Below, in pieces: positions 18,331 through 30,178 of a stretch of DNA of 64,000 bases. Source of the DNA: Leptospira neocaledonica (GTDB taxonomy: Bacteria; Spirochaetota; Leptospiria; Leptospirales; Leptospiraceae); NCBI RefSeq assembly GCF_002812205.1, contig NZ_NPEA01000006.1, positions 279,075 to 343,074 on the forward strand. Direction: 5' to 3'. Position 1 is the stretch's first letter. Each line of letters begins with the position of its first letter. Under the pieces are notes generated by a model. The model saw nothing but the letters and a program-made list of their open reading frames with translations, did not search any database and had not been told where the DNA came from. A program made the translations under genes and the position numbers.

Positions 18331-20544
18331 CTACTCCTTCACACAGCCTTGGCTGTTCTCTTTAATTTTAAACGCAAACGCTGAGATCGGCACCGCAGAA
18401 TTTGATTCACTAGAAAGTGAATAAGTGTTTCCAGTTACGAAATATTTTACTGAATCAGAATCTATATAAGAATTCGCAGTTGCATTTACGTTTCCACCCT
18501 TCCAATAAACATTTCTTTTGGGAGGGCTGCCAGGATTCCAATAATCGAATCCCATTTCAAACTTAGGCGGGACTGGTACGGGAAATTCGCCCTTTCCTTT
18601 CCAGATCGTATTCGAAAGTTTCACCTTATCTATTGTGATGTAGATTCTATCGTGAATGTCTAAAAAATTATTTCCATTAAATCTGATATTTCCATCTGAA
18701 TCCAAACTTTCCGGGATCAAATCCCCACCACAGAAAGAAAAGCTAGGAACTCCCCAGGGCAAATTGATCGTCTCGAAATCAATACCGAAGTAAGGATTGT
18801 CAGTTCCGTAAGTGAAATAAGAATTTAGTTTTGCAGTTCCTGGACCGGCGATACTTGCATCCAGTCTAGATTGAGAAGGTGCAAATTTCAAACCTAGATC
18901 CAGTTTTCCCATACTAGAAAGCCCGAAGTCCCATTTCACTTCCTTGGCCGTAAGCTTGAGGCTACCAGTAGGATTTTCTAAGAAATACTTATAGATAGGA
19001 GTCCTGGTAAAATTAATTTCAGGAATCAGTTTTTCCATTCTGGTATGGATATCTTCTCGGACCCATTGGCGAACGGATCTATATAGAGGAAAAAAGTTAG
19101 AAAGAATAATGGAATCAGTTTCTAATTCCAGATTATATTCTCCCTGCAAAGGAAAGTAGGAACTCCCATCCCCTTTAACTCCCTTTTTATAACCGGTTTT
19201 CCCTTTAAGACTTGCAGACCAAGGAAGACCAAATTGTTTTCCTTTCAACTTGGCTTCTAAAACCCCTGCAAGATTCCAACCTAGTTCAGCATCTTTGATT
19301 TCCAGATCCAAATAAGGATCCTTCCATTTAAAGTCTTGGAGGGAGAATTTTGCCTCTGACTTCATCCAGTCTCCGTAACTTCCGGTCTCATTCCCTTTCC
19401 AATGTAGATCCAAACTTCCACCCAAAGTTTCCAGATCAGAAGAAACAGGCAGAAAATTTCGGATATCATCCAGGTCCTGGACAGTCAGACTCAAATCCCA
19501 GGATTTAAGTCCTTTTTCGTTTTTGGATTTTAGAAGAGTGAGTTTGTCTTCTCCCCTGAATACCTTATGTTCTTCGGTAAAAACATCACCTTTTTGAGAG
19601 CGGGTCCACTCATGTTCCAGATCTATTTCTTTCCATTCCCAAACTTCGCTCTGTAAAGGAAGTTCCTGTAAAACGATTCCTTTTACATTAGAAAATTCTG
19701 TTTTACCTTCGACCTTCAAATTAGTTCCGTCTGATTCTAAAACAGCACGGCCGGAAATTTTTCCTTTTTTAGGATAAAATTGGGAGAATTCAGAATACAA
19801 ACCTCCGGAAGATTCTGCTTTTGCATTCTTGAACAAAATCTCCAGATTCATGTTCTTGCTTCCGATATCCGTGCTAAATTTACCGTTTACATATCTAAAA
19901 CCCGGAATTGGAAATAAAGAATCCGAAATTTGAACGTTAATTTTAGTATCCTCTTTCCGGATATTAAAATCGATCCCCTTCACATTCTCCAAAAGAACCT
20001 TGCCGCCCTTATAAACTGTAACCGTGGTATCTTCTAGTCTAATTTCGGGAATATTAATCTTATGTATGTAAGATAGAATTTCTCCTGAGATCCGATCTTC
20101 CAGATCGATACTAAGTTGCGCATTACGCACTCGGATCGCTTTTACAGAAGGTTGTCCCTTCCAAAGACCTCTTAATAATAATTCAATTTTGTTTGCTTTG
20201 AAGATCATCCTCTGAGAAGCGAAGTCCTCATCGCTGGAAATTTTTAGATCTTCTATGAATACATGGTTCGGAAATTCGTATTCAACGACTCCCAGGGTGA
20301 CTGCCCTGTCTAATTCTTCGTTGATGAATCCGCGTGTGAGTTCCTTCACCCCTCTTAAATCTAAAACTCTTCGAACGAAGTACCATTCTGCAGTTTCTTT
20401 TGCAGCTGCTAAAAGAAGGAAGACTACAATTAGAGCGACGGAAATTTTTCGAAAAGAAGGTTTTTCAGTGATGGATTGTATCTTTAGAAAGGAAGAAGAT
20501 ACAAATCGATACAGTTTAGGTGGGACAGCGATCTGAAATGTCAC
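18331..20544 (-). CDS. AsmA-like inner-membrane-anchored envelope protein
   Basis: A large protein with one N-terminal membrane helix (SVALIVVFLLLAAAKETAEW) and a long periplasmic body of repeating beta strands (VRNAQLSIDL, LEDTTVTVYKGGKVLLENVKGIDFNI, LGSLDLHWKG, GSLKLTAKEVKWDFG), the pattern of AsmA/TamB-type lipid transport bridges. Length about 737 residues. The frame is open to an ATG at 20691, but that start would overlap the upstream gene by 97 bp. The GTG at 20544 is preceded by AAGGA at the right distance and avoids the overlap, so I take it as start. Function in lipid or OMP traffic is inferred from fold only. Last gene of a three-gene minus-strand unit. Confidence 0.7.
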   Translation of the reverse strand: MTFQIAVPPKLYRFVSSSFLKIQSITEKPSFRKISVALIVVFLLLAAAKETAEWYFVRRVLDLRGVKELTRGFINEELDRAVTLGVVEYEFPNHVFIEDLKISSDEDFASQRMIFKANKIELLLRGLWKGQPSVKAIRVRNAQLSIDLEDRISGEILSYIHKINIPEIRLEDTTVTVYKGGKVLLENVKGIDFNIRKEDTKINVQISDSLFPIPGFRYVNGKFSTDIGSKNMNLEILFKNAKAESSGGLYSEFSQFYPKKGKISGRAVLESDGTNLKVEGKTEFSNVKGIVLQELPLQSEVWEWKEIDLEHEWTRSQKGDVFTEEHKVFRGEDKLTLLKSKNEKGLKSWDLSLTVQDLDDIRNFLPVSSDLETLGGSLDLHWKGNETGSYGDWMKSEAKFSLQDFKWKDPYLDLEIKDAELGWNLAGVLEAKLKGKQFGLPWSASLKGKTGYKKGVKGDGSSYFPLQGEYNLELETDSIILSNFFPLYRSVRQWVREDIHTRMEKLIPEINFTRTPIYKYFLENPTGSLKLTAKEVKWDFGLSSMGKLDLGLKFAPSQSRLDASIAGPGTAKLNSYFTYGTDNPYFGIDFETINLPWGVPSFSFCGGDLIPESLDSDGNIRFNGNNFLDIHDRIYITIDKVKLSNTIWKGKGEFPVPVPPKFEMGFDYWNPGSPPKRNVYWKGGNVNATANSYIDSDSVKYFVTGNTYSLSSESNSAVPISAFAFKIKENSQGCVKE

Positions 20545-20594
20545 GCTGTCCTTTTTAAAAAATGGATTTTTAGGGAGAGAAAAAGAGAAGTGAA

Positions 20595-21239
20595 TTACCG
20601 TTGGAGAACCTGGTTGATTTTCTCCGAGGTTTCCTTCAGTACTAGGCTTTCCGGAAATTTCTGTAATCCCTCTTCCAGAACCAACTGACATCTTTTGTAT
20701 TCCTTAATTCTGTAGAAGCTGACTACTACGGTTTCATAGTAGAATAGATCTTTTTCAAAGTTTTTCTCTCTAGAAGCTCTACCTAAGATCCCAAGAGCCT
20801 GGCCATATTTCTCATCTTCGAAATACGCTTTTGCCCACATTTTTTTGCGGGTAACAGACTCAAAATCGCGATCCACATTGTCCGACTTACGGAAATGAAC
20901 GATAGCATTATCATAGTCATTGATCCCAAGGTAAGCAGAACCTAAATAATGGTCCAAATGTTGAAGATTGCGACCTTCTTTGGAGTTTTGCAATTCTCTC
21001 AAAACGAGAGAAGCTTCTTTGAAAGATTCGATTTTTAGATAAAGTTTGGATTTTTGGAGGAGTAGCTCGGAACGTCTTTTGTCTTCAGGGTGCAGATCGC
21101 TTAATTGCTGGTCTATTCCCTTGATTTCCGCTCGGACCTGAGTCTCTAAATTGGCGGAAACCGCCCCTTCTTTTTGTGTACTTGCACAGTAGAGGAGGAA
21201 TTGAGCTCCGATAAACAATATTGTCAGATATTTACTCAT
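20595..21239 (-). CDS. TPR-repeat lipoprotein
   Basis: 214 residues. The signal peptide MSKYLTILFIGAQFLLYC gives lipobox LLYC with lipidated Cys18. The body is helical with tetratricopeptide-like units: LLQKSKLYLKIESFKEASLVLREL, LGSAYLGINDYDNAIVHFRKS, AKAYFEDEKYGQALGIL and VVSFYRIKEYKRCQLVLEEGL. TPR lipoproteins act as scaffolds for envelope complexes, e.g. in OMP assembly (compare BamD), but nothing identifies the partner. It starts 4 bp after the helicase gene and precedes the AsmA-like gene, so an envelope-assembly role together with AsmA is a reasonable inference. Confidence 0.75.
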   Translation of the reverse strand: MSKYLTILFIGAQFLLYCASTQKEGAVSANLETQVRAEIKGIDQQLSDLHPEDKRRSELLLQKSKLYLKIESFKEASLVLRELQNSKEGRNLQHLDHYLGSAYLGINDYDNAIVHFRKSDNVDRDFESVTRKKMWAKAYFEDEKYGQALGILGRASREKNFEKDLFYYETVVVSFYRIKEYKRCQLVLEEGLQKFPESLVLKETSEKINQVLQR

Positions 21240-21243
21240 TTTC

Positions 21244-23730
21244 TCATCCGATTTTCAATTTTTCGAGTTCTTGCAGGAAATCACTAGTCTCCTGCTGCCT
21301 GGTTTCCTCGTTAGAAAGCCAGTCTAAGGTCTCCGGATCTATCTCCTTAAGGAAGCGAGAAGGCTCGGAGGCCAATTGCTCCCCAAATTTGCGGCGATTA
21401 GCGGCCCCTGTCAAGCATAAATGCCTCTTCGCTCGAGTCATCGCTACATACATCAAACGACGTTCTTCATCCACAGACTGATCTTCTACTGTGGCCCTTC
21501 CGGAAGGCAGGATCCCCTCTTCAAGTCCTACGACATAAACAGACTCGAATTCCAAACCTTTGGATTGGTGAATGGTGAGTAACTGTACTCGGTTATCTTC
21601 TTTTTCGTCATTCGGCTCATCTTCCATAAGCATCGCCAAACGGTTGATAAAGTCGAATAGAGTGGGTTTCTCTCCCGAATCATTATTCTCTTCGAAGAAT
21701 GCCAACATATTCACAAGCTCTGACATATTGTAAATACGGGCCTTTGCTACCTTCTCCTCTTTTTCTTCCAGAACGATCTCTTTTTCCAGACCTAAATCTG
21801 CAATTAACTCACGTAAGGCGAAGAAGAGCCTAGGCGATGAAGAGAACTTCTTTTTAGCCTTTTCGATCAGATTTACAAAATTATAGATCTCAGAAGAAAT
21901 TTTACGGTTTAAGTCCGGGATAAAATCGGGAGATTCGCATACTCTGAATAATGTCTCATAAAGAGATTCCTTATTCTGAGCTGCTTTTTCATGCACAAGA
22001 GAAATGGATCCGGAACCAATTCCTCTTTTTGGATAATTAATAATCCTTAATAAAGATGCGTCGTCTTTCTGGTTTGCAATCAGACGAATATAAGAGATCA
22101 GATCTCGAACTTCTTTACGATCGAAAAAATTATAACCTCCCACAACCTTGTAAGGCATTTCCCTGGCCCTGAATGCTTCTTCAAAAGGTCTGGATTGAAA
22201 ATTGGTGCGGAATAAGATTGCGATCTGGCTTCCCTTTCTCGCCTCTTTGATGATTTCTTCTCTGATCTTTTCGGCTACCCATTCCGCTTCATCTTTTTCG
22301 TCCCCTCTTTCTACATACTTCACTTTGAGTGCACCAGGCACTTTAGAGAAAAGTTCCTTGGATCTTCTGGAAAGATTGTGACGGATAAGAGAGTTCGCAG
22401 CGGAGACAATTATATCAGTGGATCTATAATTTTCCAAAAGGCGGATAACGCTCGCACCCTTAAAATCATTTTCGAATCCAAGGATCAAACTCACATCCGA
22501 ACCCCTGAATGCGTAGATGGACTGATCGTCATCACCTACCACGCATAAATTGTCTGATTCTCCCATGAGAGCTCTTAAAAATTCATATTGGATCGGGTTT
22601 GTATCTTGGAACTCATCCACCATGAAGTATTGGAACTTTTTATGGTATTCATCTCTTACTTCTTCAAATTGCCTTAAAAGTTTAGATGGCAGAAGGATAA
22701 GATCGTCAAAATCGATCGAATTTTGTTCTTTTAAAGTATCTTGGTATTGATGGAAAAGAGAAGCAGCCAGAAGATCCCCTTCATTCATAGAGGTTCTCAT
22801 ATCAGCTAAATAATCTTCTCCTGAGTTTTTGATCCTGGATATTTTAGAAAGAACTTCCATGATTTGAGGACGTTTAGGTTCCAACTTTTGAGCCACAAGC
22901 ATTCCGGTGACTAAACCCTCTTGGTCCGCTTGGTTCAGAAGAAGAAAAGGATGTTTATATCCCAACTTCTCAATATGTTTTTTTAATATTCCAAGTCCAA
23001 GAGAATGGAATGTAGAAAGTGTGATCCCTTTTAATAAATTCCGAGGGATCAGTTTGCGAACTCTTTCTCCCATTTCCTTTGCACTCTTGTTGGTGAAGGA
23101 CAATGCAACGATCTTTCCGGCAGGAATATGATGGTCCTGGATCATATGAGCGATCCGATTTGAGATCACTCTAGTTTTTCCGGAACCGGCACCTGCGAAA
23201 ATCAATAGAGGACCATGGATAGTTTGAACAGCGCGAGCCTGTTCCGGGGACAAACTTAGAAAAATAGCAGCAGAGTCCCGAGGCTCTTTCGGCCTTTCTT
23301 CTCTTTTTCTTTTGGGAGCAGAAGGTTTTTCTTCGGACGATGAAGTTTCAGAAGTTGTGGTAACTTCTGTGTCTTCGGATTGGGCTTCGGTAGAAACAGC
23401 GACTTCAATATGGTCTGGAGTTCCTTCCATTGACTCTGGTTCAAGTTCTTCCGATCTTTCGGATACGTTGACTGGAGTAGAAACGAATTCTAGAGGTTCT
23501 TGTTCCAAGAAATCGTCTTCTTCGTAAAAAGAAGAGCCATAGGATTCCTCTTGGTTCTCTTCTTGCGGAGAAGGAGCGGGAGTTCCTTCCACCTGTGGAC
23601 CTTCTTCTTGCGCCGAAATACTTTCTGAAAAGCTGAGTAATGGCAGATCTTGTGCGGGTTCCGGTGACTTTTGTTCCGGAATTTCCAGATGCGAAAACAG
23701 GTCCAGACTTTGATTTGTTTCTTCTTTCAT
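21244..23730 (-). CDS. UvrD/PcrA-type superfamily 1 DNA helicase with acidic N-terminal extension
   Basis: SF1A helicase. Motifs: Q-motif SLSPEQARAVQ, Walker A FAGAGSGKTRVI, TFHSLGLGIL, Walker B VDEFQDTNPIQYEFL, GDDDQSIYAFRGSD, LENYRS, LTIHQSKGLEFESVYVVGLEEG and VAMTRAKRHL. Such enzymes unwind DNA 3'-5' in repair and replication restart. The catalytic part is preceded by about 155 residues rich in Glu, Ser and Pro with no fold, unusual for the family. The frame is open to an ATG at 23805, but those first 25 residues look like translated leader; ATG 23730 (MKEETNQSLDLFS) is the more natural start. It heads the operon with the TPR and AsmA-like genes. Confidence 0.9.
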   Translation of the reverse strand: MKEETNQSLDLFSHLEIPEQKSPEPAQDLPLLSFSESISAQEEGPQVEGTPAPSPQEENQEESYGSSFYEEDDFLEQEPLEFVSTPVNVSERSEELEPESMEGTPDHIEVAVSTEAQSEDTEVTTTSETSSSEEKPSAPKRKREERPKEPRDSAAIFLSLSPEQARAVQTIHGPLLIFAGAGSGKTRVISNRIAHMIQDHHIPAGKIVALSFTNKSAKEMGERVRKLIPRNLLKGITLSTFHSLGLGILKKHIEKLGYKHPFLLLNQADQEGLVTGMLVAQKLEPKRPQIMEVLSKISRIKNSGEDYLADMRTSMNEGDLLAASLFHQYQDTLKEQNSIDFDDLILLPSKLLRQFEEVRDEYHKKFQYFMVDEFQDTNPIQYEFLRALMGESDNLCVVGDDDQSIYAFRGSDVSLILGFENDFKGASVIRLLENYRSTDIIVSAANSLIRHNLSRRSKELFSKVPGALKVKYVERGDEKDEAEWVAEKIREEIIKEARKGSQIAILFRTNFQSRPFEEAFRAREMPYKVVGGYNFFDRKEVRDLISYIRLIANQKDDASLLRIINYPKRGIGSGSISLVHEKAAQNKESLYETLFRVCESPDFIPDLNRKISSEIYNFVNLIEKAKKKFSSSPRLFFALRELIADLGLEKEIVLEEKEEKVAKARIYNMSELVNMLAFFEENNDSGEKPTLFDFINRLAMLMEDEPNDEKEDNRVQLLTIHQSKGLEFESVYVVGLEEGILPSGRATVEDQSVDEERRLMYVAMTRAKRHLCLTGAANRRKFGEQLASEPSRFLKEIDPETLDWLSNEETRQQETSDFLQELEKLKIG

Positions 23731-23894
23731 CCGATTTCTATGAGGACAATAAACGGACCGGGATCCGAAAAATCTGGATTTTTCGGCCCTAGTCGTAAGC
23801 GACATAATCCTGATTTTTCTCTTCTTGTCAACCGAGTACAGGCAAAGGTTTGCGAATCTGAAAGGATTTCAAAAAACTGGAAGAAACGGCAGAT

Positions 23895-24479
23895 ATGCAA
23901 GAATTCCGCCCAGAAAATTACCATCCTGATTCTGATCTCTGGGAAGAAGGAGAAAAAAAATCAGCATTCAAAACTCCAATTTTTGAGTTAGTCTCCGTTC
24001 CGAAAGTTTCTCCCGACAAAACAATCTCTGGCAATTTTTTCAAAGTAGAATCTAAGGATTGGGTAAATGTGATCGCACTCACTCAAGACGAAAATGTGAT
24101 CTTGATCGATCAATATAGACATGGAATGCATTCTTATTGCCTCGAAATCCCGGGAGGGATCGCCGAAAAAAATTCCATCCTCGAATCCGCTCAGGCGGAA
24201 CTGAGGGAAGAGACTGGTTTTGTCTCGGACGATTGGGAATATTTAGGAAAAGTTTCCGCAAATCCTGCCTTTATGAATAATTGGTGTCATACCTATATCG
24301 CCAGAAATGTCTATCCCCATCCGGGAGGACAGGATCTGGACGAAAGCGAACAAATAGAAGTGTATCAATATCCTCTAAACAAAATCCCCGAAATTTTAGA
24401 GAAAAATATCCTGCATCACGCGATGGTCGTGGCTGCATTCGGATTATTCTTTTTAAAATACGGAGAAAAGAAGAAGTAG
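23895..24479 (+). CDS. Nudix hydrolase, ADP-ribose pyrophosphatase-like
   Basis: 194 residues. The Nudix box lies at 87-109 (GGIAEKN then [16 protein letters not shown]). The catalytic acidic core E-L-R-E-E-T-G is intact, while the first Glu and the Arg of the textbook signature are Asn93 and Ala101. The upstream [18 protein letters not shown] segment is typical of ADP-ribose/NDP-sugar hydrolases, which clear toxic nucleotide sugars. It is the first gene of a tightly packed Nudix-MFS-PepN unit (9 bp and 2 bp gaps) and is divergent from the helicase gene. Confidence 0.88.
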   Translation: MQEFRPENYHPDSDLWEEGEKKSAFKTPIFELVSVPKVSPDKTISGNFFKVESKDWVNVIALTQDENVILIDQYRHGMHSYCLEIPGGIAEKNSILESAQAELREETGFVSDDWEYLGKVSANPAFMNNWCHTYIARNVYPHPGGQDLDESEQIEVYQYPLNKIPEILEKNILHHAMVVAAFGLFFLKYGEKKK

Positions 24480-24488
24480 AACTATCTC

Positions 24489-25748
24489 ATGACAAAATCC
24501 GCAACCGCGAGCCCATTCATCTCTTTACAGGTTCCTGAATTCAGGAATTTTTTGGCCGGAAAATTTTTGGTCACACTTTCTTTCGTTATGCAATCCACTG
24601 TGGTATTCTGGCAGATAGATCATATCACTCATGACGCATTTTTTGTGGGCTTGATCGGATTTGCAGAGCTCGTGCCTAACGTAGCAGTTTCACTTTTTTC
24701 CGGTCTGGTCGTAGACAGTATTCCTAGAAAGAAGATCATCTATCTTTCTTTGACCGGTCTGACTTTTAGCTCCTTCTTACTTTTATTATTCACTCTCCCG
24801 GGTTTCGAATGGATCATCGAAAATTATTGGGTTTATCCAATCTATTCCGTGATTTTTTTCTCAGGGATTTGTAGAGGGTTTTTATCTCCAAGCATCGCAG
24901 CCTTTCAAACTCAGCTCGTCTCTAAGGAAATTTTTCCGAATGCAGCTACTTGGAGCGGTGTTGCTTGGCAGGGCTCCGCGGTTTTAGGCCCTATGCTCGG
25001 TGGACTTCTTACAGGATTTAACGGAGTCCAAACCGCTTTTCTTGCGGACTTCTGCATTATGGTATTCTCCTTATTTCTTTTATTATTAGTCCCTTCTAAA
25101 CCCGTCCCTGAAAAACAAGGAGAGAAGGAATCCATCTGGAAAAGTTTAGGAACCGGTTGGAAGTTCGTATTCGGCCACCAATTGATCCTAGGAGCGATCA
25201 GTTTGGACCTATTTGCGGTACTATTCGGCGGAGCAGTGGCTTTAGTTCCTACATTCTCCAGGGAAGTTTTAGGAATGGGTCCGGAATATTATGGAATCTT
25301 AAGATCTGCTCCTGCAATTGGTGCGGTGCTTTGCGCGTTATTTATTGCAGTAAGGCCTCCTAAAACAAATTCAGGGATCATATTACTCAGTAGTGTATTC
25401 GGCTTCGGGATTTGTATGATCGTATTCGCTCTTTCCAAAAACTTCTACTTATCTTGCGCAGCTTTAATCGTAAGCGGTTCCTTTGATATGGTAAGCGTTG
25501 TGATCCGTCACACAATCGTTCAGATGTATACCCCGGAACACATGAGAGGAAGAGTCTCGGCTGTGAATAATATTTTTATAGGTTCTTCCAACGAATTAGG
25601 CGCCTTTGAGTCCGGAGCAGCTGCGAGAGCTTTCGGACTGGTTCCTTCCGTTGTTTTAGGAGGAACGCTTACTCTTCTAACCGTAGGGATCGTTACCGCG
25701 ATCGCACCTCGTCTTCGTAAAATGGATCTAAAAGATATAACGGTTTAA
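24489..25748 (+). CDS. MFS transporter, EntS/MFS_3-like
   Basis: 419 residues with about twelve membrane helices. Typical features are [15 protein letters not shown] between helices 2 and 3 (the MFS DxxxRK-type loop), [22 protein letters not shown] and the C-half [31 protein letters not shown], which fits the MFS_3 branch that includes the enterobactin exporter EntS. The substrate cannot be deduced. Start at ATG 24489. It lies between the Nudix and pepN genes, and the 2-bp gap to pepN suggests translational coupling. Confidence 0.85.
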   Translation: MTKSATASPFISLQVPEFRNFLAGKFLVTLSFVMQSTVVFWQIDHITHDAFFVGLIGFAELVPNVAVSLFSGLVVDSIPRKKIIYLSLTGLTFSSFLLLLFTLPGFEWIIENYWVYPIYSVIFFSGICRGFLSPSIAAFQTQLVSKEIFPNAATWSGVAWQGSAVLGPMLGGLLTGFNGVQTAFLADFCIMVFSLFLLLLVPSKPVPEKQGEKESIWKSLGTGWKFVFGHQLILGAISLDLFAVLFGGAVALVPTFSREVLGMGPEYYGILRSAPAIGAVLCALFIAVRPPKTNSGIILLSSVFGFGICMIVFALSKNFYLSCAALIVSGSFDMVSVVIRHTIVQMYTPEHMRGRVSAVNNIFIGSSNELGAFESGAAARAFGLVPSVVLGGTLTLLTVGIVTAIAPRLRKMDLKDITV

Positions 25749-25750
25749 AT

Positions 25751-28285
<2,535 letters not shown>

Positions 28286-28375
28286 AGCCCGGGACTAAAC
28301 ACTTACAGGTAACCTAATTTTTGGAACGGACTATAAAAACTAAAAAGTCACCCATTCAGTTCACCTAAAAAAAAG

Positions 28376-28403
28376 AAGAGTTAGAGGGCAGCCTCTAACT
28401 CTT
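28376..28403 (-). terminator. Intrinsic terminator of alkB
   Basis: A perfect 12-bp stem: AAGAGTTAGAGG (28376-28387), loop GCAG, CCTCTAACTCTT (28392-28403). Read on the minus strand it is followed by a run of eight T residues, so it serves alkB; it may also help end pepN. Confidence 0.9.
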
Positions 28404-28432
28404 TACCAAAAAGATCTATATTTTAGACAGGA

Positions 28433-29554
28433 TTATGCAGTAGCAGGTTCCCTTTTTCCGGAAGGACTTTGAGGAGTTTCTCCATGTTGTTTCTTCCAAT
28501 CATCTAATTTTTTATCCATTACCTTAAACCAAAGAGGTGGAAATAAAGCCAGAAGGATCATCAATTCATATCCATAAGGAAGTTGAGGACTTTCTTCGAA
28601 ATGTCTTAAAGATTGGTATCTTCTACCAGCGTTCGCATGATGATCTGAATGTCTTTGCAATTGGAACAAGAACGCGTTAGACAGGCTGAAGTTTTGATTC
28701 CAAGAATGGATCGGTTGAACCTTCTCGAATTTTCCCGGAGATAATTCCTTACGAGCCAAACCATAATGTTCGATATAATTTACCAACTCTAATAAAGAAA
28801 ATGCGATCCAACTTTGGACAAAGAAGAATACAGGCACCTGCCAATTTAAATTTCCTGTAATCGTGCAAAAAATTCCAGTCACGGTAGAGATAAACAAAAT
28901 CGGAATAATCATGGAAGTAATCATCTCATTGTCCAAAGTCCAAGCCGTCTTACCAAGTTTACCTAATCTTTTTTTCTCTAAATTCCAAGCGCTTGTCAAA
29001 CTTCCAAAAACGGTTCTCGGGTAAAAAGAGAAGAAGGACTCACCCTTTCTACTGGAAGCAGGATCTTCATGAGTGGAAACATTCACATGATGGCCTCGGT
29101 TATGTTCTATGAAAAAATGCATATAACATACGGTCATAAGAATAAACTTAGAATACCATTGTTCTATCTTTGTATTTTTATGCCCTAGTTCATGTGCAAC
29201 TGTGATCCCTATCCCGCCGGTATTCACACCGATCGCTAAAACAAAAGCACCCCATTCCAATGTGGAAAGAGACTGAGTTTGGACCTCCCACAGAGCCCAA
29301 ATCACTAATACAAATTGGATCCAGGCCCAACCATAGGTCAGGAATCTAAAATAGAATTCCTTCTGTAGTTCAGGGACTTCTTCTTCCTTAGGATTACTTG
29401 CATCCGGACCGATCCAAAGATCCATAATCGGAAGAATTCCGAAAACCACCGCCAAAGTTAAAAAATTAAAACTTCCTCCCAAATAGTAACCAGCCACGGC
29501 CAAACCCGGGATTAGGTATGCGATCAAGAAGGATAATCTTTTCCCAACACTCAT
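28433..29554 (-). CDS. alkB: Alkane 1-monooxygenase (AlkB family)
   Basis: 373 residues with six membrane helices and the AlkB histidine clusters: HELGH (121-125), HNRGHHVNVSTHEDP (151 onward) and LQRHSDHHANAGRRYQSL near residue 300. These coordinate the di-iron centre that hydroxylates the terminal carbon of alkanes or acyl chains in the inner membrane, with electrons from rubredoxin. No rubredoxin or rubredoxin reductase is next to it, so electrons must come from elsewhere. The chain is shorter than many Pseudomonas AlkB proteins but has all boxes. It is monocistronic on the minus strand with its own terminator. Given the lifestyle of leptospires, which live on fatty acids, an acyl substrate is possible (inference). 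Confidence 0.92.
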   Translation of the reverse strand: MSVGKRLSFLIAYLIPGLAVAGYYLGGSFNFLTLAVVFGILPIMDLWIGPDASNPKEEEVPELQKEFYFRFLTYGWAWIQFVLVIWALWEVQTQSLSTLEWGAFVLAIGVNTGGIGITVAHELGHKNTKIEQWYSKFILMTVCYMHFFIEHNRGHHVNVSTHEDPASSRKGESFFSFYPRTVFGSLTSAWNLEKKRLGKLGKTAWTLDNEMITSMIIPILFISTVTGIFCTITGNLNWQVPVFFFVQSWIAFSLLELVNYIEHYGLARKELSPGKFEKVQPIHSWNQNFSLSNAFLFQLQRHSDHHANAGRRYQSLRHFEESPQLPYGYELMILLALFPPLWFKVMDKKLDDWKKQHGETPQSPSGKREPATA

Positions 29555-30177
29555 CTCTCTCTCTCCTATCCCGGATTTCCCGGGAAAATCAATCGAATTA
29601 ATTTATTTCGAACGTTTGGTATTGTAACACAAACCGAATCTTGGGCAAGAAAAAAATCTCCAAACGGACATTTTTTCTAACAATTGTTTTAAAATGGCTA
29701 AGATTGACAAATTGAGAAAGATCCGGGCGGCTCCTTGCTAACGCTCGGACCGGGCTACTACGGGCTTCGCTATCGCTTCGGTCCGTCCGCAGCGAACCGT
29801 ATCGCCGGCGACCAAAGGCCGTTATTAAGACGCTGCGGTCGGACTTCCCCTTCGTATCCCTGCCGCAAAAAAAACCAGAGGCGAGGTTTTCGACTCGTAT
29901 GGAGAATGCAGAGTTCACTGAGGTTCTGCCGTGTATTTTTATAAAATTTGTAGGAGTTACAACGGAGAACGTATCGCATGTAAATGAATGTTGGAGGCCC
30001 TATATTTAGAAAATAAATTATCAACTAAATACTTCGGACTATGGCCTCTGATTTTTGTCCTTGTTTAGGAAGCCCTCTTCAAAAGCATGGTTATAAGAAG
30101 AAATATTTTCCCTTCCTTAAGACGAAAAACCCAACCACGCGAAAACGTATAACGTTCCTATCCCAAGGAAAACTTTA
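29555..30177. other. Intergenic region between alkB and EAL gene
   Basis: About 620 bp without a firm gene. The left 150 bp probably hold the alkB promoter. From 29716 to about 29880 the DNA is strongly GC-rich and contains copy B of the element seen near 10.5 kb. Short inverted arms GAGGCC (29994-29999) and GGCCTC (30043-30048) follow. A 45-codon frame at 30041-30178 runs up to the EAL gene. Confidence 0.5.
29748..29766 (-). repeat. GC-rich intergenic element, copy B (core)
   Basis: On the minus strand this reads AGCCCGTAGTAGCCCGGTC, one mismatch from 10509-10527. The GC-rich context extends from about 29716 to 29880. Confidence 0.6.
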
Positions 30178-30178
30178 A
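30041..30178 (+). pseudogene. Possible remnant of a transposase-like zinc-ribbon N-terminus (45 codons)
   Basis: A 45-codon frame starting MASDFCPCLGSPLQKHGYKKK, reminiscent of the CPxCGS...KHG zinc ribbon that opens several IS transposases, and then ending. Its TAA overlaps the ATG of the EAL gene. There is no downstream transposase body, so if real it is a remnant. The stretch may equally be chance coding. Confidence 0.2.

Noticed and set aside
29735..29944. Plus-strand frame within the GC-rich element near 29.8 kb
   Set aside because: Lies wholly in the repeat-like island; product is Arg/Gly-rich with no family features, as expected for chance coding in GC-rich DNA.
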